Shown here: positions 17,873 to 27,677 of the stretch, piece after piece
How the letters are laid out: each line of letters begins with the position of its first letter
How positions within the stretch are numbered: the first letter of the stretch is position 1
Assembly: GCA_963786195.1 (NCBI GenBank)
Contig: CAWAYH010000004.1
Location: 310,001 to 374,000 of the forward strand
DNA: 64,000 nt
Reading direction: 5' to 3'
Source: CAWAYH01 sp963786195
GTDB taxonomy: Bacteria > Acidobacteriota > Vicinamibacteria > Vicinamibacterales > 2-12-FULL-66-21
Translations under genes and position numbers: made by a program
The notes under the pieces: model-generated
What the model was told of the DNA's origin: nothing
Database searches by the model: none
What the model saw: the letters and a program-made list of their open reading frames with translations, nothing else

Positions 17873-18727
17873 CTAGTCCCGTCGAAACCGCGGAGGACGC
17901 TTGGCGAAGAAACTGTCGAGCCCCTCCGCAAACTCCACGCCGTCCGCTATACGACTCAAGCTGTCGAGCTCGCGGTCGAGGTGAACGTCGAGCCGGTCCA
18001 TGCCCGCTGCCTGGCCGATCAGACCTTTGGCGACCGCCAGCGCGGCAGCCGGTCCTTCGGCCAGCTGCGTCGCGATCCGCCGGATCTGCTCGGCGAACGC
18101 GGAGGCGGGAAACACGTCGTTCACCAGGCCCAGCTCGCGCGCACGCGCCGCGGTCAGGCGCGGGTTCAGCAGCACGAGCTCCATCGCGCGGTGAAAACCC
18201 AGAAGCCGCGGCAGGAGGAACGTGGAGCTCTCGGCGCCCGTCAACCCGGTCTTCGAATACGCCCACTCGAAGGTCGCGCGATCCGACGCGTAGACCAGAT
18301 CGCAACACATGGCAAGGCCGAAGCCGCCGGCCGCCGCGACGCCATCGACCGCGGCGATGAACGGCTTGGGGGCACGCCGGATCTCGGCAATCGTGCTGTG
18401 GAGGTATTCGAGGATCTGCTTGAAGCGCTCGCCGTACCCCTCGGGAGTTTCCCGGGCGGCGGGGCTCAGGTAGCGAAGGTCCTCGACCTCACCTCCCGCT
18501 CGAATGTACTTGAGGTCGGCGCCGCTGCAGAAGATGCCATCGATTCCGGAGAGCACAACGACCCGCACGTCGTCGTTGCGGGCCATCAGCAGGCCGGCGC
18601 GGCGCAGGTCCTGGGCGGTCTGCACGTCGAGCGAGTTGAAGCGCTCGCCGCGATCGATCGTGATGAAACCGACCGCGTCGTCGACGTGTACGCGAATGTG
18701 GTCGAGGGCGAGCTGTTCTGGGGACAT
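17873..18727 (-). CDS. Enoyl-CoA hydratase/isomerase-family protein, possible HypX C-terminal-domain equivalent
   Basis: A 284-residue crotonase-fold protein. The CoA/oxyanion-hole regions are visible as FCSGADLKYI near residue 67 and AAVDGVAAAGGFGLAMCCDLV near 125, with the EWAYSKTGLTGAESSTFLLPRLLG block after them. It lies between hypA and a formyltransferase-like gene, with 1-2 bp gaps on both sides. HypX, which makes the hydrogenase CO ligand from a formyl group, is a formyl-THF-binding domain joined to a crotonase domain; these two adjacent genes reproduce that layout as separate proteins. The catalytic match to HypX cannot be proven here, and an ordinary hydratase drawn into the operon is the alternative. 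Confidence 0.75.
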   Translation of the reverse strand: MSPEQLALDHIRVHVDDAVGFITIDRGERFNSLDVQTAQDLRRAGLLMARNDDVRVVVLSGIDGIFCSGADLKYIRAGGEVEDLRYLSPAARETPEGYGERFKQILEYLHSTIAEIRRAPKPFIAAVDGVAAAGGFGLAMCCDLVYASDRATFEWAYSKTGLTGAESSTFLLPRLLGFHRAMELVLLNPRLTAARARELGLVNDVFPASAFAEQIRRIATQLAEGPAAALAVAKGLIGQAAGMDRLDVHLDRELDSLSRIADGVEFAEGLDSFFAKRPPRFRRD

Positions 18728-18728
18728 A

Positions 18729-19598
18729 TCAACCTGCTGCTACCAGCCGTGGCACGCGGATGGACTGCAAGGGGCCTTCACCATGGATGGCGCCGCTTGC
18801 GTCGAGAACCCAAGGGGAACGGTTCCCGCCGGGCGCCATGCGCGCCAGGGCCGGTAGACGCAGGCGCGCATTCGCGATCAACTCGACGGAGGCCGACAGA
18901 AGCGGACCCCAGGTCGCTCGGATCATCCATTCCTGGTGCGCGTAGCTGTAGGCCTTCGATATGTCGTCGGCCTGCCACCTCAGTGCGGCTGACGCGAGTG
19001 GTGACACCGGAAACGGCCACGAACGCAGGAATGGTGGTCCGGCGTCCAACTCGCTCGTGACGAGGTGCACTGTGGCCCGCGTCTCGGTCTCGCCGGCCAG
19101 GATGGCGTCGCGCACCGCACGCAGGCCGATGAACCGCGGGTGCCCGAGCGCGCCGCGCTGTGTGAGGTCGCTATGGTGCACGTTGATGATGCGGTGCGGA
19201 AAGGCCGCGAGCATCGGCTCGGTGAGTACGTAGAGGTAGCTCGCGAGCACGATCAGATCGGGTCGATACGGGGCCAGCCGTTCGACGGTCGCGGCGTCAT
19301 AGGCCGCGCGTGCGGTGAGGTCGCCCACGCGCCGGCCACGTGTCAGGCAGAACGGGCGGATGGGATGCGTGAGCACCGGCATACCGTACGCCGCAGCCAA
19401 CGCGCGCTCGGCGAATGCCTCTTCGCTCGTCAGGCAGCACACCACGTCGTAGAGCGTGCCGCGATGCGGATCTTTCGTCAGCAAATGCGCCAAGCCTGGC
19501 GCACGGTGCGAACTCAGCACGGCGACTCGTAGTGGCGCTCGGGTCTGTCTGGCTGGCCCGTGGTGCGAGCGGGTGAGGTCTTCCCAGTGAGTGTGCAT
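18729..19598 (-). CDS. Formyltransferase-family protein, possible HypX N-terminal-domain equivalent
   Basis: A 289-residue protein of the formyl-THF-dependent transferase fold. The N-terminal strand LRVAVLSSHRAPG is followed by the folate/formyl block INVHHSDL near residue 145, and by an AVRDAILAGETETRATVHLVTS stretch (split here: AVRDAILAGE, then TVHLVTSELDAGP), as in GART/Fmt enzymes. The usual Asn-X-His-Pro motif reads Asn-Val-His-His. It lies between hypE and the crotonase-fold gene, so a role in supplying CO or formyl groups for the [NiFe] cofactor is the most economical reading. The ATG is at 19598, 12 bp after hypE. Confidence 0.75.
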   Translation of the reverse strand: MHTHWEDLTRSHHGPARQTRAPLRVAVLSSHRAPGLAHLLTKDPHRGTLYDVVCCLTSEEAFAERALAAAYGMPVLTHPIRPFCLTRGRRVGDLTARAAYDAATVERLAPYRPDLIVLASYLYVLTEPMLAAFPHRIINVHHSDLTQRGALGHPRFIGLRAVRDAILAGETETRATVHLVTSELDAGPPFLRSWPFPVSPLASAALRWQADDISKAYSYAHQEWMIRATWGPLLSASVELIANARLRLPALARMAPGGNRSPWVLDASGAIHGEGPLQSIRVPRLVAAG

Positions 19599-19610
19599 CG
19601 GATCGCCTCG

Positions 19611-20648
<1,038 letters not shown>

Positions 20649-21770
20649 GGTATCCTCCGAGGTCTGGGTGACCTCCGGTACTGATGCCAGATTTTGCAGG
20701 TGCCCTCGCTGCTGACCATGCAGGCCCCCACGGGTGCGCTTGGAACGCACTGCTTGCCGAACAGCGGGCAGTCGGTCGGCGACTTGATGCCGGCCATGAT
20801 GTCGCCGCAGATGCACTCGTGCGTCAGCGCCGGGGGGGCGAAGCCCCAGAGCGTGTCGACGTCGATGTCGAATTGCTGGCGCGCGTCGGCATGTGCCCAT
20901 TCGTCACGCAGGCGGAGGTTGCCGTTGGGCACGTGGGCGATGCCTCGCCAGCGCCCGCCGATGGGCCGAAAGACCCTCCAGAGCTGCTCCTGCGCTCGGA
21001 GATTGCCGGCTTTCGTTACGCATCGCGGATACATGTTGACCACCGACGGGCGGCCATCGCGGATGAGCTCGGTGAGTTTGACGAGTCCCGCGAGAATGTC
21101 GAGCGGCTCGAAGCCGGCCACCACGACAGGCAGCTTGTGGCGCGCGACGAACGGTTCGAACACGCCCCAGCCGGTGATGGTGGCCGCGTGGCCGGCCGCA
21201 AGGAATCCCTCGACGCGCGTCTCGGGCATCTCCGCCACGATTTCCATCACGGGAGGAATGTACTTGTGTGCCGAAAGCACGAAAAAGTTGGCGGGCGGGT
21301 TCTGCAGCAGCGCCGCGGCGGTCGCCACGGCCGTCGTCTCGAAGCCAGTCGCGAAGAACACCAGGGGCTCGTCGATCGGGCGGGCGAGGTCAACGGCCTG
21401 CGCGACACTGTAGACGACGTCCACCTGTGCGCCTTCAGCCTGGACATCGGCGAGCGACATCACCGTGCCGGGCACCTTGACCATATCGCCGTAGGTCGCG
21501 ATGCGGACCCCCTGGCGCGCGAGCGCAACGCCCTCGTCCACTTCGGGCACGTCGGTGATGCAGACCGGACACCCGGGACCCATGATGACGTCCAAGGCTC
21601 GTGGCAGCGCCGCACGGAGCCCGAACCTGGCAATAGCCTGTTCGTGACTGCCGCAGACGTGCATGATGGAGACCGGCGCGCGCGCGATTTCATCGACGAG
21701 CTGCGCGAGCCGCGTTGACAGCTCACGGGCGCAGGACGGATCCCGGAATCTCAATTCGGCGGCGTCAGCC

Positions 21771-22058
21771 TTATCCTTCGTCATCTCGGGCTCCGGCGAT
21801 CTCTCCCCGCACATCGGCGGCCATCAGGTCGTCCTGGTCGGCTCGCGTCAGCAGTTCCTCGTAGAGAGCGAGAGTACCCTCGACGTCCTCAGCGGGAATC
21901 CGGCGAATGGCGTACCCGACGTGGTTGAGGATGTAGTCCCCGGGTTGCACGGGCTCGTCGACCACTTCGAGCCGAATCCTCCGGCGCACGCCCCAGAAAT
22001 CAACCGTCGCCATCAGCCCGTCCACCTCGACGACCTTGCCGGGAACACCTAGGCACAT
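21771..22058 (-). CDS. hypC: Hydrogenase maturation chaperone HypC
   Basis: A 95-residue HypC/HybG-family chaperone. It starts MCLGVPGKV, with the essential Cys2, and has the GDYILNHVGYAI block near residue 40. It shuttles the iron-cyanide-CO unit between HypD and the hydrogenase large subunit. The C-terminal 20 residues are acidic. The end overlaps hypD, and the start lies 20 bp past the corrected stop of hypF. The gene is intact. Confidence 0.95.
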   Translation of the reverse strand: MCLGVPGKVVEVDGLMATVDFWGVRRRIRLEVVDEPVQPGDYILNHVGYAIRRIPAEDVEGTLALYEELLTRADQDDLMAADVRGEIAGARDDEG

Positions 22059-22078
22059 CGTTGGCTACTCCTTGTCGT

Positions 22079-24369
22079 TCAGCATTCCCCAGCAGGCGCT
22101 CGCAGGATTGCGGCGGCGACCAGGGCCTGGCCGAGCGCGATCCCGCCATCGCCGGGGGGACGCGCTGCTGGAGGTGGACAGTGAACTGCGAAGCCAGATC
22201 CGCGGCGAGGCTCTCCGCGAGCCTTGGGTTCTGAAAGCACCCACCGGTCAGGACGACCGGCCACATGCCGTGCTCGCGGCCCACCGCGCGGACGAGATCA
22301 GCGGTCGCCGCGACGATCGTGTTGTGGAAGCGTGCCGAGATGATGGGCGGCGCGACTCTGCCGAGCACGTCACCGACCACCTCCCGGACCATTGGGCGCA
22401 GGTCGATCGTCCACGGTGAGGTTCGCCAGTCGACGTCAAAGCTGTAGCGCCGGTGTTCGCACGGCTCGGCGACCCCGTTCCACTCCAACGCGACCTGTCC
22501 TTCGTCGCGTGCGTCGGGTCTCTCGAGCACCAACGATCCCACGCCGTCGAAGTAGCGTCCCACGCCATGCGCGATCGGCGAGCGGAAGCGGGCCGCAATC
22601 ATCTGTCGGACTACGACCAGATCCTGCGCGGCGATGCCAGAGAACAGGCGCAACGAGGCGAGTGGCGGCCGCCCGTCGAACGCGTCGTCGAGAAGGGCAA
22701 GCGCCAGGCGCCACGGATGCCGGATTGCGGCGTCGCCGCCTGCCAGGTGAAGACCGCGCAGGGTGGCAACGCGCTCGAACGCGTGCCGGCGCACGATCAT
22801 GACCTCGCCGCCCCAGGACGTGCCGTCGGGACCATAGCCGGCGCCGTCGTACGCGATGCCGATCACCGGTCCGATCAGACCGTGTTCAGCCATCGCGCTC
22901 ACAACGTGCGCGTGGTGATGCTGTACGGCGATCTTGACGGGCTCCGGCCGCTGGCGGGCGTAGGCCGTGGACATGTAGTCCGGATGCATGTCGCAGGCGA
23001 TGACCTCAGGCGTCACCCGGAGAAAACGCTCCATCCGGGCGATGGATTCCTGAAAGGACCGGTAGGTTTCGAGATTCTCGAGATCACCGATGTGCGGCCC
23101 CAGGTACGCCACATCGCCGGTGCCGAGGCAGAACGTGTTCTTGAGCAACGCTCCGCACGCCAGAACCGGCGCCGCGAATCCCGGCGACACGGCGATCGGC
23201 CCGGGCACGAAGCCGCGCGCGCGTCTCAACACCGTCGGCTGGCCGCTGATGATCCGTGCGACCGAGTCGTCGCACGGCGCCTCGATGTCGCGGTTGTGCA
23301 TGAGGAACAGATCCGCAATGCTACCGAGGTGCTCCAGCGCCTCGTCGTTCCGATACGCGAGCGGCTCCTCCGACACATTCCCGGAGGTCATCACCAGCGG
23401 CCGACCGACGTGGGTCATCAGCAAATGATGGAGCGGCGTATAGGGGAGCAGAAGGCCGACGAGCGGGTTGTTCGGCGCCACATTCGACGCCAGTGCTGAG
23501 GACGCTCGCCTGCGCACCAGCACAATCGGGCGCTCCACCGAGCTCAGGAGATTCGACTCCGCCTCGGTGAGCATCGCATGGTCGCTGGCCTCGACCAGGT
23601 CGCGTACCATGACAGCAAACGGTTTCTCGTCACGCCGCTTCCGCACGCGCAGCCGCTCCACGGCCTCGGCATCCGTCGCGTCGCACGCGAGATGAAATCC
23701 ACCCAGGCCTTTGATGGCGACGACGTTCCCGAGCCGCACCGCTGCCGCGACCGCCGCGATCGGGTCCTTCGACTCGACGACCGTCCTCTGCGGCGTCATC
23801 AACGCCAATGCGGGACCGCATCGAGGGCACGCGTTGGGCTGCGCGTGAAAACGTCGATCGTCGATGCACTCGTATTCGCGCCGGCACGCCGGGCACATCT
23901 CGAACGACGCCATGGTCGTGGCGGCCCGGTCGTAGGGCGTGTCACGTGCAATCGTGAAACGAGGGCCGCAGTTCGTGCAGTTGGTGAACGGATACCGAAA
24001 GCGACGATCCGCCGGGTCGAGAACCTCCCGCAGGCACTCCGGACAGGTCGCGAGGTCTGGCGGAATGGAGATCCGACGGTTGACGGATGCGTCGCTCTCG
24101 ACGATCGAGAACGCGTCGACCCACTCGGCGGGAATGGCGTGAGCGTGGAATTCCCGGATATCGGCTGCGGGCGGCCTCGAGGTCTCCAGGCGACGGACGA
24201 AATCGTCGAGCGCGGACTCGGGTCCGAAGGCCTCGATGGTGACGCCGGACGCGTCGTTGCGCACCCGTCCTGAGAGACCTCGCCCCGTGGCCAGCTGGTG
24301 GATCCACGGCCGCATGCCTACACCCTGGACCACACCCCGAAGCTCGATTCGACGGCCGCGTCGGGTCAT
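22079..24369 (-). CDS. hypF: Carbamoyltransferase HypF (frameshifted at a homopolymer)
   Basis: HypF converts carbamoyl phosphate to a carbamoyl-adenylate and transfers it to HypE. Domains in order: acylphosphatase (about residues 5-90, VQGVGMRPW), two zinc-finger pairs (CPEC, CTNC, CPAC, CPRC; about 105-190), YrdC-like domain (about 200-390) and Kae1-like domain with the HHHAH motif near 475. The expected C-terminus PPGDGGIALGQALVAAAI is in a different frame. Restoring one base in the run of six G at 22154-22159 joins it and ends the gene at 22079. Without correction the protein reads on to 22000 with unrelated sequence overlapping hypC. The ATG at 24369 overlaps the upstream cytochrome stop (ATGA). 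Confidence 0.93.
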
Positions 24370-24767
24370 CGTTGCTCTCCGAGCGATAGCACGTAGGCCG
24401 TCACGTTCCACGCATCCTGCTCGCTCAGGCCTGGCCACGCGGGCATCGGCGTCCCTGCGATGCCTTCGCGAATGGCAAAGAACACGCGGCGAGGCGACGC
24501 GGACTGGCGCCAGCTTGCACTGGTGAAGTCGCGCGGCGGGCGCACGAGTCCCTCCCGCCGCGCTCCCCGCCCGTCCCCTCGTTCGCCGTGGCAGAGCGCG
24601 CAGGACTCGAGGTAGATGGTGCGCCCCCGCCGCTGAGCCTCGTTCGACGTGAGTTGCTTCGCCGGAACCTCGAGCCGCCGGTATGGTCCAGGCAGGTCGC
24701 GATCGACGTCAGCGCACGCCGACGAGATGAGCCACATCAGCAGTGCGCCCGGTAGTAGGCGTGTCAT
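24366..24767 (-). CDS. Lipoprotein monoheme cytochrome c in the hydrogenase operon
   Basis: A 133-residue cytochrome c with a lipoprotein signal (hydrophobic stretch ending ISSAC; Cys18 is the likely lipidated residue), one heme motif CALCH at residues 56-60, and a GTPMPAWPGL methionine ligand region. It should be anchored on the outer face of the membrane or in the outer membrane. The gene sits between the maturation protease and hypF. The start overlaps the protease gene by 59 bp and the stop overlaps hypF by ATGA. It could take electrons from the hydrogenase or its cytochrome b. I know of no standard hya/hup gene of this kind at this position. Confidence 0.85.
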   Translation of the reverse strand: MTRLLPGALLMWLISSACADVDRDLPGPYRRLEVPAKQLTSNEAQRRGRTIYLESCALCHGERGDGRGARREGLVRPPRDFTSASWRQSASPRRVFFAIREGIAGTPMPAWPGLSEQDAWNVTAYVLSLGEQR

Positions 24768-25257
24768 CGGTGTTGCGACGAAAGACGAACCCGAGCGTGC
24801 CGGCTTCGTCCACCACCCGCTCCACGAGATTCGGCAGGGCTTGTGCGACGTGCGGCGACAACCCGACGGCCAACTCAATCCTCTCGGGCACGACGCCAAG
24901 GAGCACCAGCCGCCGGGGATACCGATCGAGCCAGCGCGCACCATCGAGAAGGTCGGCGACGCCAATCTGGTGCGGAGAAAGGCGGGTGGCGACGGCCGGC
25001 GCCACCTGATCCCCGTCCAGGCGCACGAAACTGCCCGCAGGGGCGTCCGCGGCGATCGCGTCAACGAGGATCACGGCGTCGGCCGCTTCGAGATACGGCA
25101 GCAGCGACAGCCCAAGGGTGCCGCCGTCGAGGACCTCGACGCCCGAAGGCGGCTGATACCGATCGAGCAGCACGGAGACCGCCGCGCCGCCGACGCCGTC
25201 GTCGCCGAGCAGGACGTTGCCGAGACCGAGCACGAGGAGCGGCGTCCGATCACTCAT
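24709..25257 (-). CDS. [NiFe] hydrogenase maturation protease (HyaD/HupD family)
   Basis: A 182-residue endopeptidase that removes the C-terminal tail of the large subunit once nickel is bound. The N-terminal LVLGLGNVLLGDDGVG block carries the metal-sensing acidic residue, the VDAIAADAPAG region holds the second, and SPHQIGVADLL the conserved His. Its substrate is the 15-residue tail after DPCMACGVH of the large subunit encoded at 25971. The ATG at 25257 is chosen over one four codons upstream by family alignment. The gene overlaps cytochrome b at its start and the lipoprotein cytochrome c at its end. Confidence 0.92.
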   Translation of the reverse strand: MSDRTPLLVLGLGNVLLGDDGVGGAAVSVLLDRYQPPSGVEVLDGGTLGLSLLPYLEAADAVILVDAIAADAPAGSFVRLDGDQVAPAVATRLSPHQIGVADLLDGARWLDRYPRRLVLLGVVPERIELAVGLSPHVAQALPNLVERVVDEAGTLGFVFRRNTDDTPTTGRTADVAHLVGVR

Positions 25258-25974
25258 CGAAATCGCCATGGTGGATCCACCGGTACGGGCCGGCGCCCAG
25301 CTCCTGCTTGGGTACCCATTTGTAACCCGCGACGATCGAGTCGATCGTGCCGTTCTTCTCGATTGCGGATACGAGGACCGCGCTGTAGACGTGATGGAGC
25401 GTGAAGCCCAACAGCAGCCACATCACCACGTGATGAATCCACCGCGCAACCTGAAAGCCACCGAAGAGCGGGGCCAGCGGAGCAAACCAGCGCAGCGGCG
25501 AACCAACGTCTGCGCTCGGCGCGTGCATCACGAGCCCGGTCCCGATCGCCAGGAAGTACAGGCCGAACACCAGCAGGTATGCGGATCCCGCCACCGGGTT
25601 GTGACCGACATACGCCGGCGGCTTGTCGCGGAGGAACGAGTAGAACAGGACGGTCGGCAGGAGTCCCTTCTGGCGCGTCCTCCGAACCGCGAGGAATTTG
25701 TCCCACGTGCGTACTTGTTGCCCGTGAACATCCAGATCACGCGTATCACCACCGCCATCGTGAAGACGATCGCGGCGTAGAAGTGGATGACCCTCATCCA
25801 GCCCATCACGAACCACTGACCGGCAGATCCCGGGACCGTCATGAACGGGCGACCGATGTACAGGCCCGTTACCGAGAGGAGCAGGATTGACAGCGCAATC
25901 AGCCAGTGCGTCACGCGGACAGGAATCTGCCACACGTAGACACGGACGAGATCTGACGAGACGTCGTCGCTCAT
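25250..25974 (-). CDS. Hydrogenase b-type cytochrome subunit (HyaC/HupC family, frameshifted)
   Basis: The membrane quinone-reducing subunit of a group-1 hydrogenase. The N-terminal frame holds the WQIPVRVTHWLIALSI helix with a heme His, the RPFMTVPG loop and a second helix to FTGNKYAR. The remaining helices, WIHHVVMWLLLGFTLHHVY and the C-terminal KWVPKQELGAGPYRWIHHGD, lie in the next frame. One missing base near 25708, in the Y-A-R-W-D-K-F sequence, joins them. About four membrane helices and 240 residues would result. The start overlaps the large subunit stop and the end overlaps the protease. Confidence 0.9.
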
Positions 25975-27677
25975 ACGGCTCTCACTTTGGCGACTTCACG
26001 GCGGTTCGCATCAACGACGTGAACGCCGCAGGCCATGCACGGGTCGAAGGAGTGCACCGTGCGCAGAATCTCAATCGGTTTCTGGGGATCAGCCACCGGC
26101 GTTCCCAAGAGCGCCTCTTCGTAAGGGCCGCGGCGTCCCTTGGCGTCGCGAGGTCCCGCGTTCCACGTGCTCGGGACGACGCACTGGTAGTTGGCGATGG
26201 TTCCGTTGTGAATCTGGACCCAGTGGCTCAAGGCACCGCGCGGAGCCTCGTGGAGACCCGCGCCCGAGGCGTCGACCGGCCACGTGCTGGGATCCCACTT
26301 GGCGTTGTCATGGATCCGGAGCTCGCCGGCCGACATGTTTGCGCCCAGGGCGTCAACCCAGTCCTCCATCTTCTCGGCGAGGATCTGCGTCTCGACGCCC
26401 CGCGCGGCGACTCGACCCAGCGTCGAGAACAACGCCTCCGGCCCGACGCCGAGCGTTTTCAACACACCACCGACGACCTCTTTCACCCGAGCGTGCCCCG
26501 AGACGTACGAGACCAGCATCCGCGCGAGCGGCCCGACTTCCATCGGCTCGTCGCCATAGCGCGGCGATTTCAGCCAGGAGTACTTCTTGTCAGTGTCCAA
26601 TCGCTCGTACGGCGGCGTGGGCCCCGTGTAGGTCGGCGCGGTTTCACCCTGAAATGGGTGGAGCGCGGCGTCGTCACCTCGTTGGTATTGGTACCAGGAG
26701 TGCGTGATGTACTCCGCGACCTTCGCCTGATCGAACGGCTCCACCTTCGTCAGGTCCCGCCCGCGGATGATGCCCTGCGGGATGAAGAGATTGGGCCGCG
26801 CGGAATCGTCCTCGGGGTACTCGCCAAACACCAGGTAGTTCCCGACGCTTCGGCCGTGGCCCGCCCAGTCCTTGTAGAACGAGGCGATCGCGAGCAGGTC
26901 CGGGATGTAGACGCGCACGACGAAGTCTCGCGCGCTGGCGACAAACGCCTTGAGCTGAGCAAGCGTGCCGGTGTTCAACGCAGCTTGACTGTCGGGATCG
27001 ACCGGCGTCGCCATCCCCCCCACGAGAAAGCTCTGGAGGTGCGGGTTCTTGCCGCCAAGCACGGCGTGCATCTTGATGAATTCACGCTGCCAGTCGAGTG
27101 CCTCCAGATAATGCGCGACGGCCATCAGGTTGGCCTCCGCAGGCAGCCGGTACGCAGGGTGGCCCCAGTAGGCGTTGGCAAAAGGGCCCAGCTGGCCCCG
27201 CTCGACGAACGTCTTGACTCGATCGCGGACGCCCGCGAAGTACTTGGGGCTCGAGAGAGGCCAGTCCGAAATCGACTCGGCAAGCGACGACGTCTTGGCT
27301 GGATCGGCCGATAGCGCCGATACGATGTCGACCCAGTCGAGCGCGTGCAGGTGATAGAAATGAATCACGTGGTCCTGCACGCACTGCGCAGCGATGATGA
27401 GGTTGCGCAGCAACCTCGCGTTGGGCGGAGGCACCGCCCCGATCGCGTTCTCGACCGCGCGAATCGATGCGATGGCGTGCACGGTCGTGCACACGCCGCA
27501 GATCCGCTGTGCGAATGCCCACGCGTCGCGGGGATCGCGCCCCTTCAAGATGAGCTCGATCCCTCGGAACATCGTCGACGATGACCAAGCGTCGCGGACA
27601 ACGCCGCCATCGACCTCGGCTTCGATCCGCAGGTGCCCTTCAATGCGCGTGACGGGATCGACGACGACGCGGCTCAT
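25971..27677 (-). CDS. [NiFe] hydrogenase large subunit, group 1
   Basis: The 568-residue catalytic subunit, which splits or makes H2 at a Ni-Fe(CN)2CO site. The L1 motif is RICGVC (Cys60, Cys63) and the L2 motif is SFDPCMACGVH (Cys547, Cys550). Exactly 15 residues follow the conserved His, the tail expected to be cut by the maturation protease. The DPVTRIEGH N-terminus is standard. It would be exported to the periplasm together with the Tat-signal small subunit. The ATG overlaps the small-subunit stop (ATGA). The motifs fit a membrane-bound uptake hydrogenase; the subgroup cannot be fixed by eye. Confidence 0.97.
   Translation of the reverse strand: MSRVVVDPVTRIEGHLRIEAEVDGGVVRDAWSSSTMFRGIELILKGRDPRDAWAFAQRICGVCTTVHAIASIRAVENAIGAVPPPNARLLRNLIIAAQCVQDHVIHFYHLHALDWVDIVSALSADPAKTSSLAESISDWPLSSPKYFAGVRDRVKTFVERGQLGPFANAYWGHPAYRLPAEANLMAVAHYLEALDWQREFIKMHAVLGGKNPHLQSFLVGGMATPVDPDSQAALNTGTLAQLKAFVASARDFVVRVYIPDLLAIASFYKDWAGHGRSVGNYLVFGEYPEDDSARPNLFIPQGIIRGRDLTKVEPFDQAKVAEYITHSWYQYQRGDDAALHPFQGETAPTYTGPTPPYERLDTDKKYSWLKSPRYGDEPMEVGPLARMLVSYVSGHARVKEVVGGVLKTLGVGPEALFSTLGRVAARGVETQILAEKMEDWVDALGANMSAGELRIHDNAKWDPSTWPVDASGAGLHEAPRGALSHWVQIHNGTIANYQCVVPSTWNAGPRDAKGRRGPYEEALLGTPVADPQKPIEILRTVHSFDPCMACGVHVVDANRREVAKVRAV

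Noticed and set aside
22000..24438. The uncorrected HypF reading ending at 22000
   Set aside because: Its last 50 residues are unrelated Arg/Pro/Ser-rich sequence overlapping hypC, while the true HypF end is visible in the next frame.
25887..27314. A 475-codon plus-strand open frame opposite the hydrogenase large subunit, and similar long antisense frames such as 22453-23499
   Set aside because: They are Arg/Gly/His-rich shadows expected in high-GC DNA, without ribosome sites or family motifs, opposite genes with diagnostic motifs.
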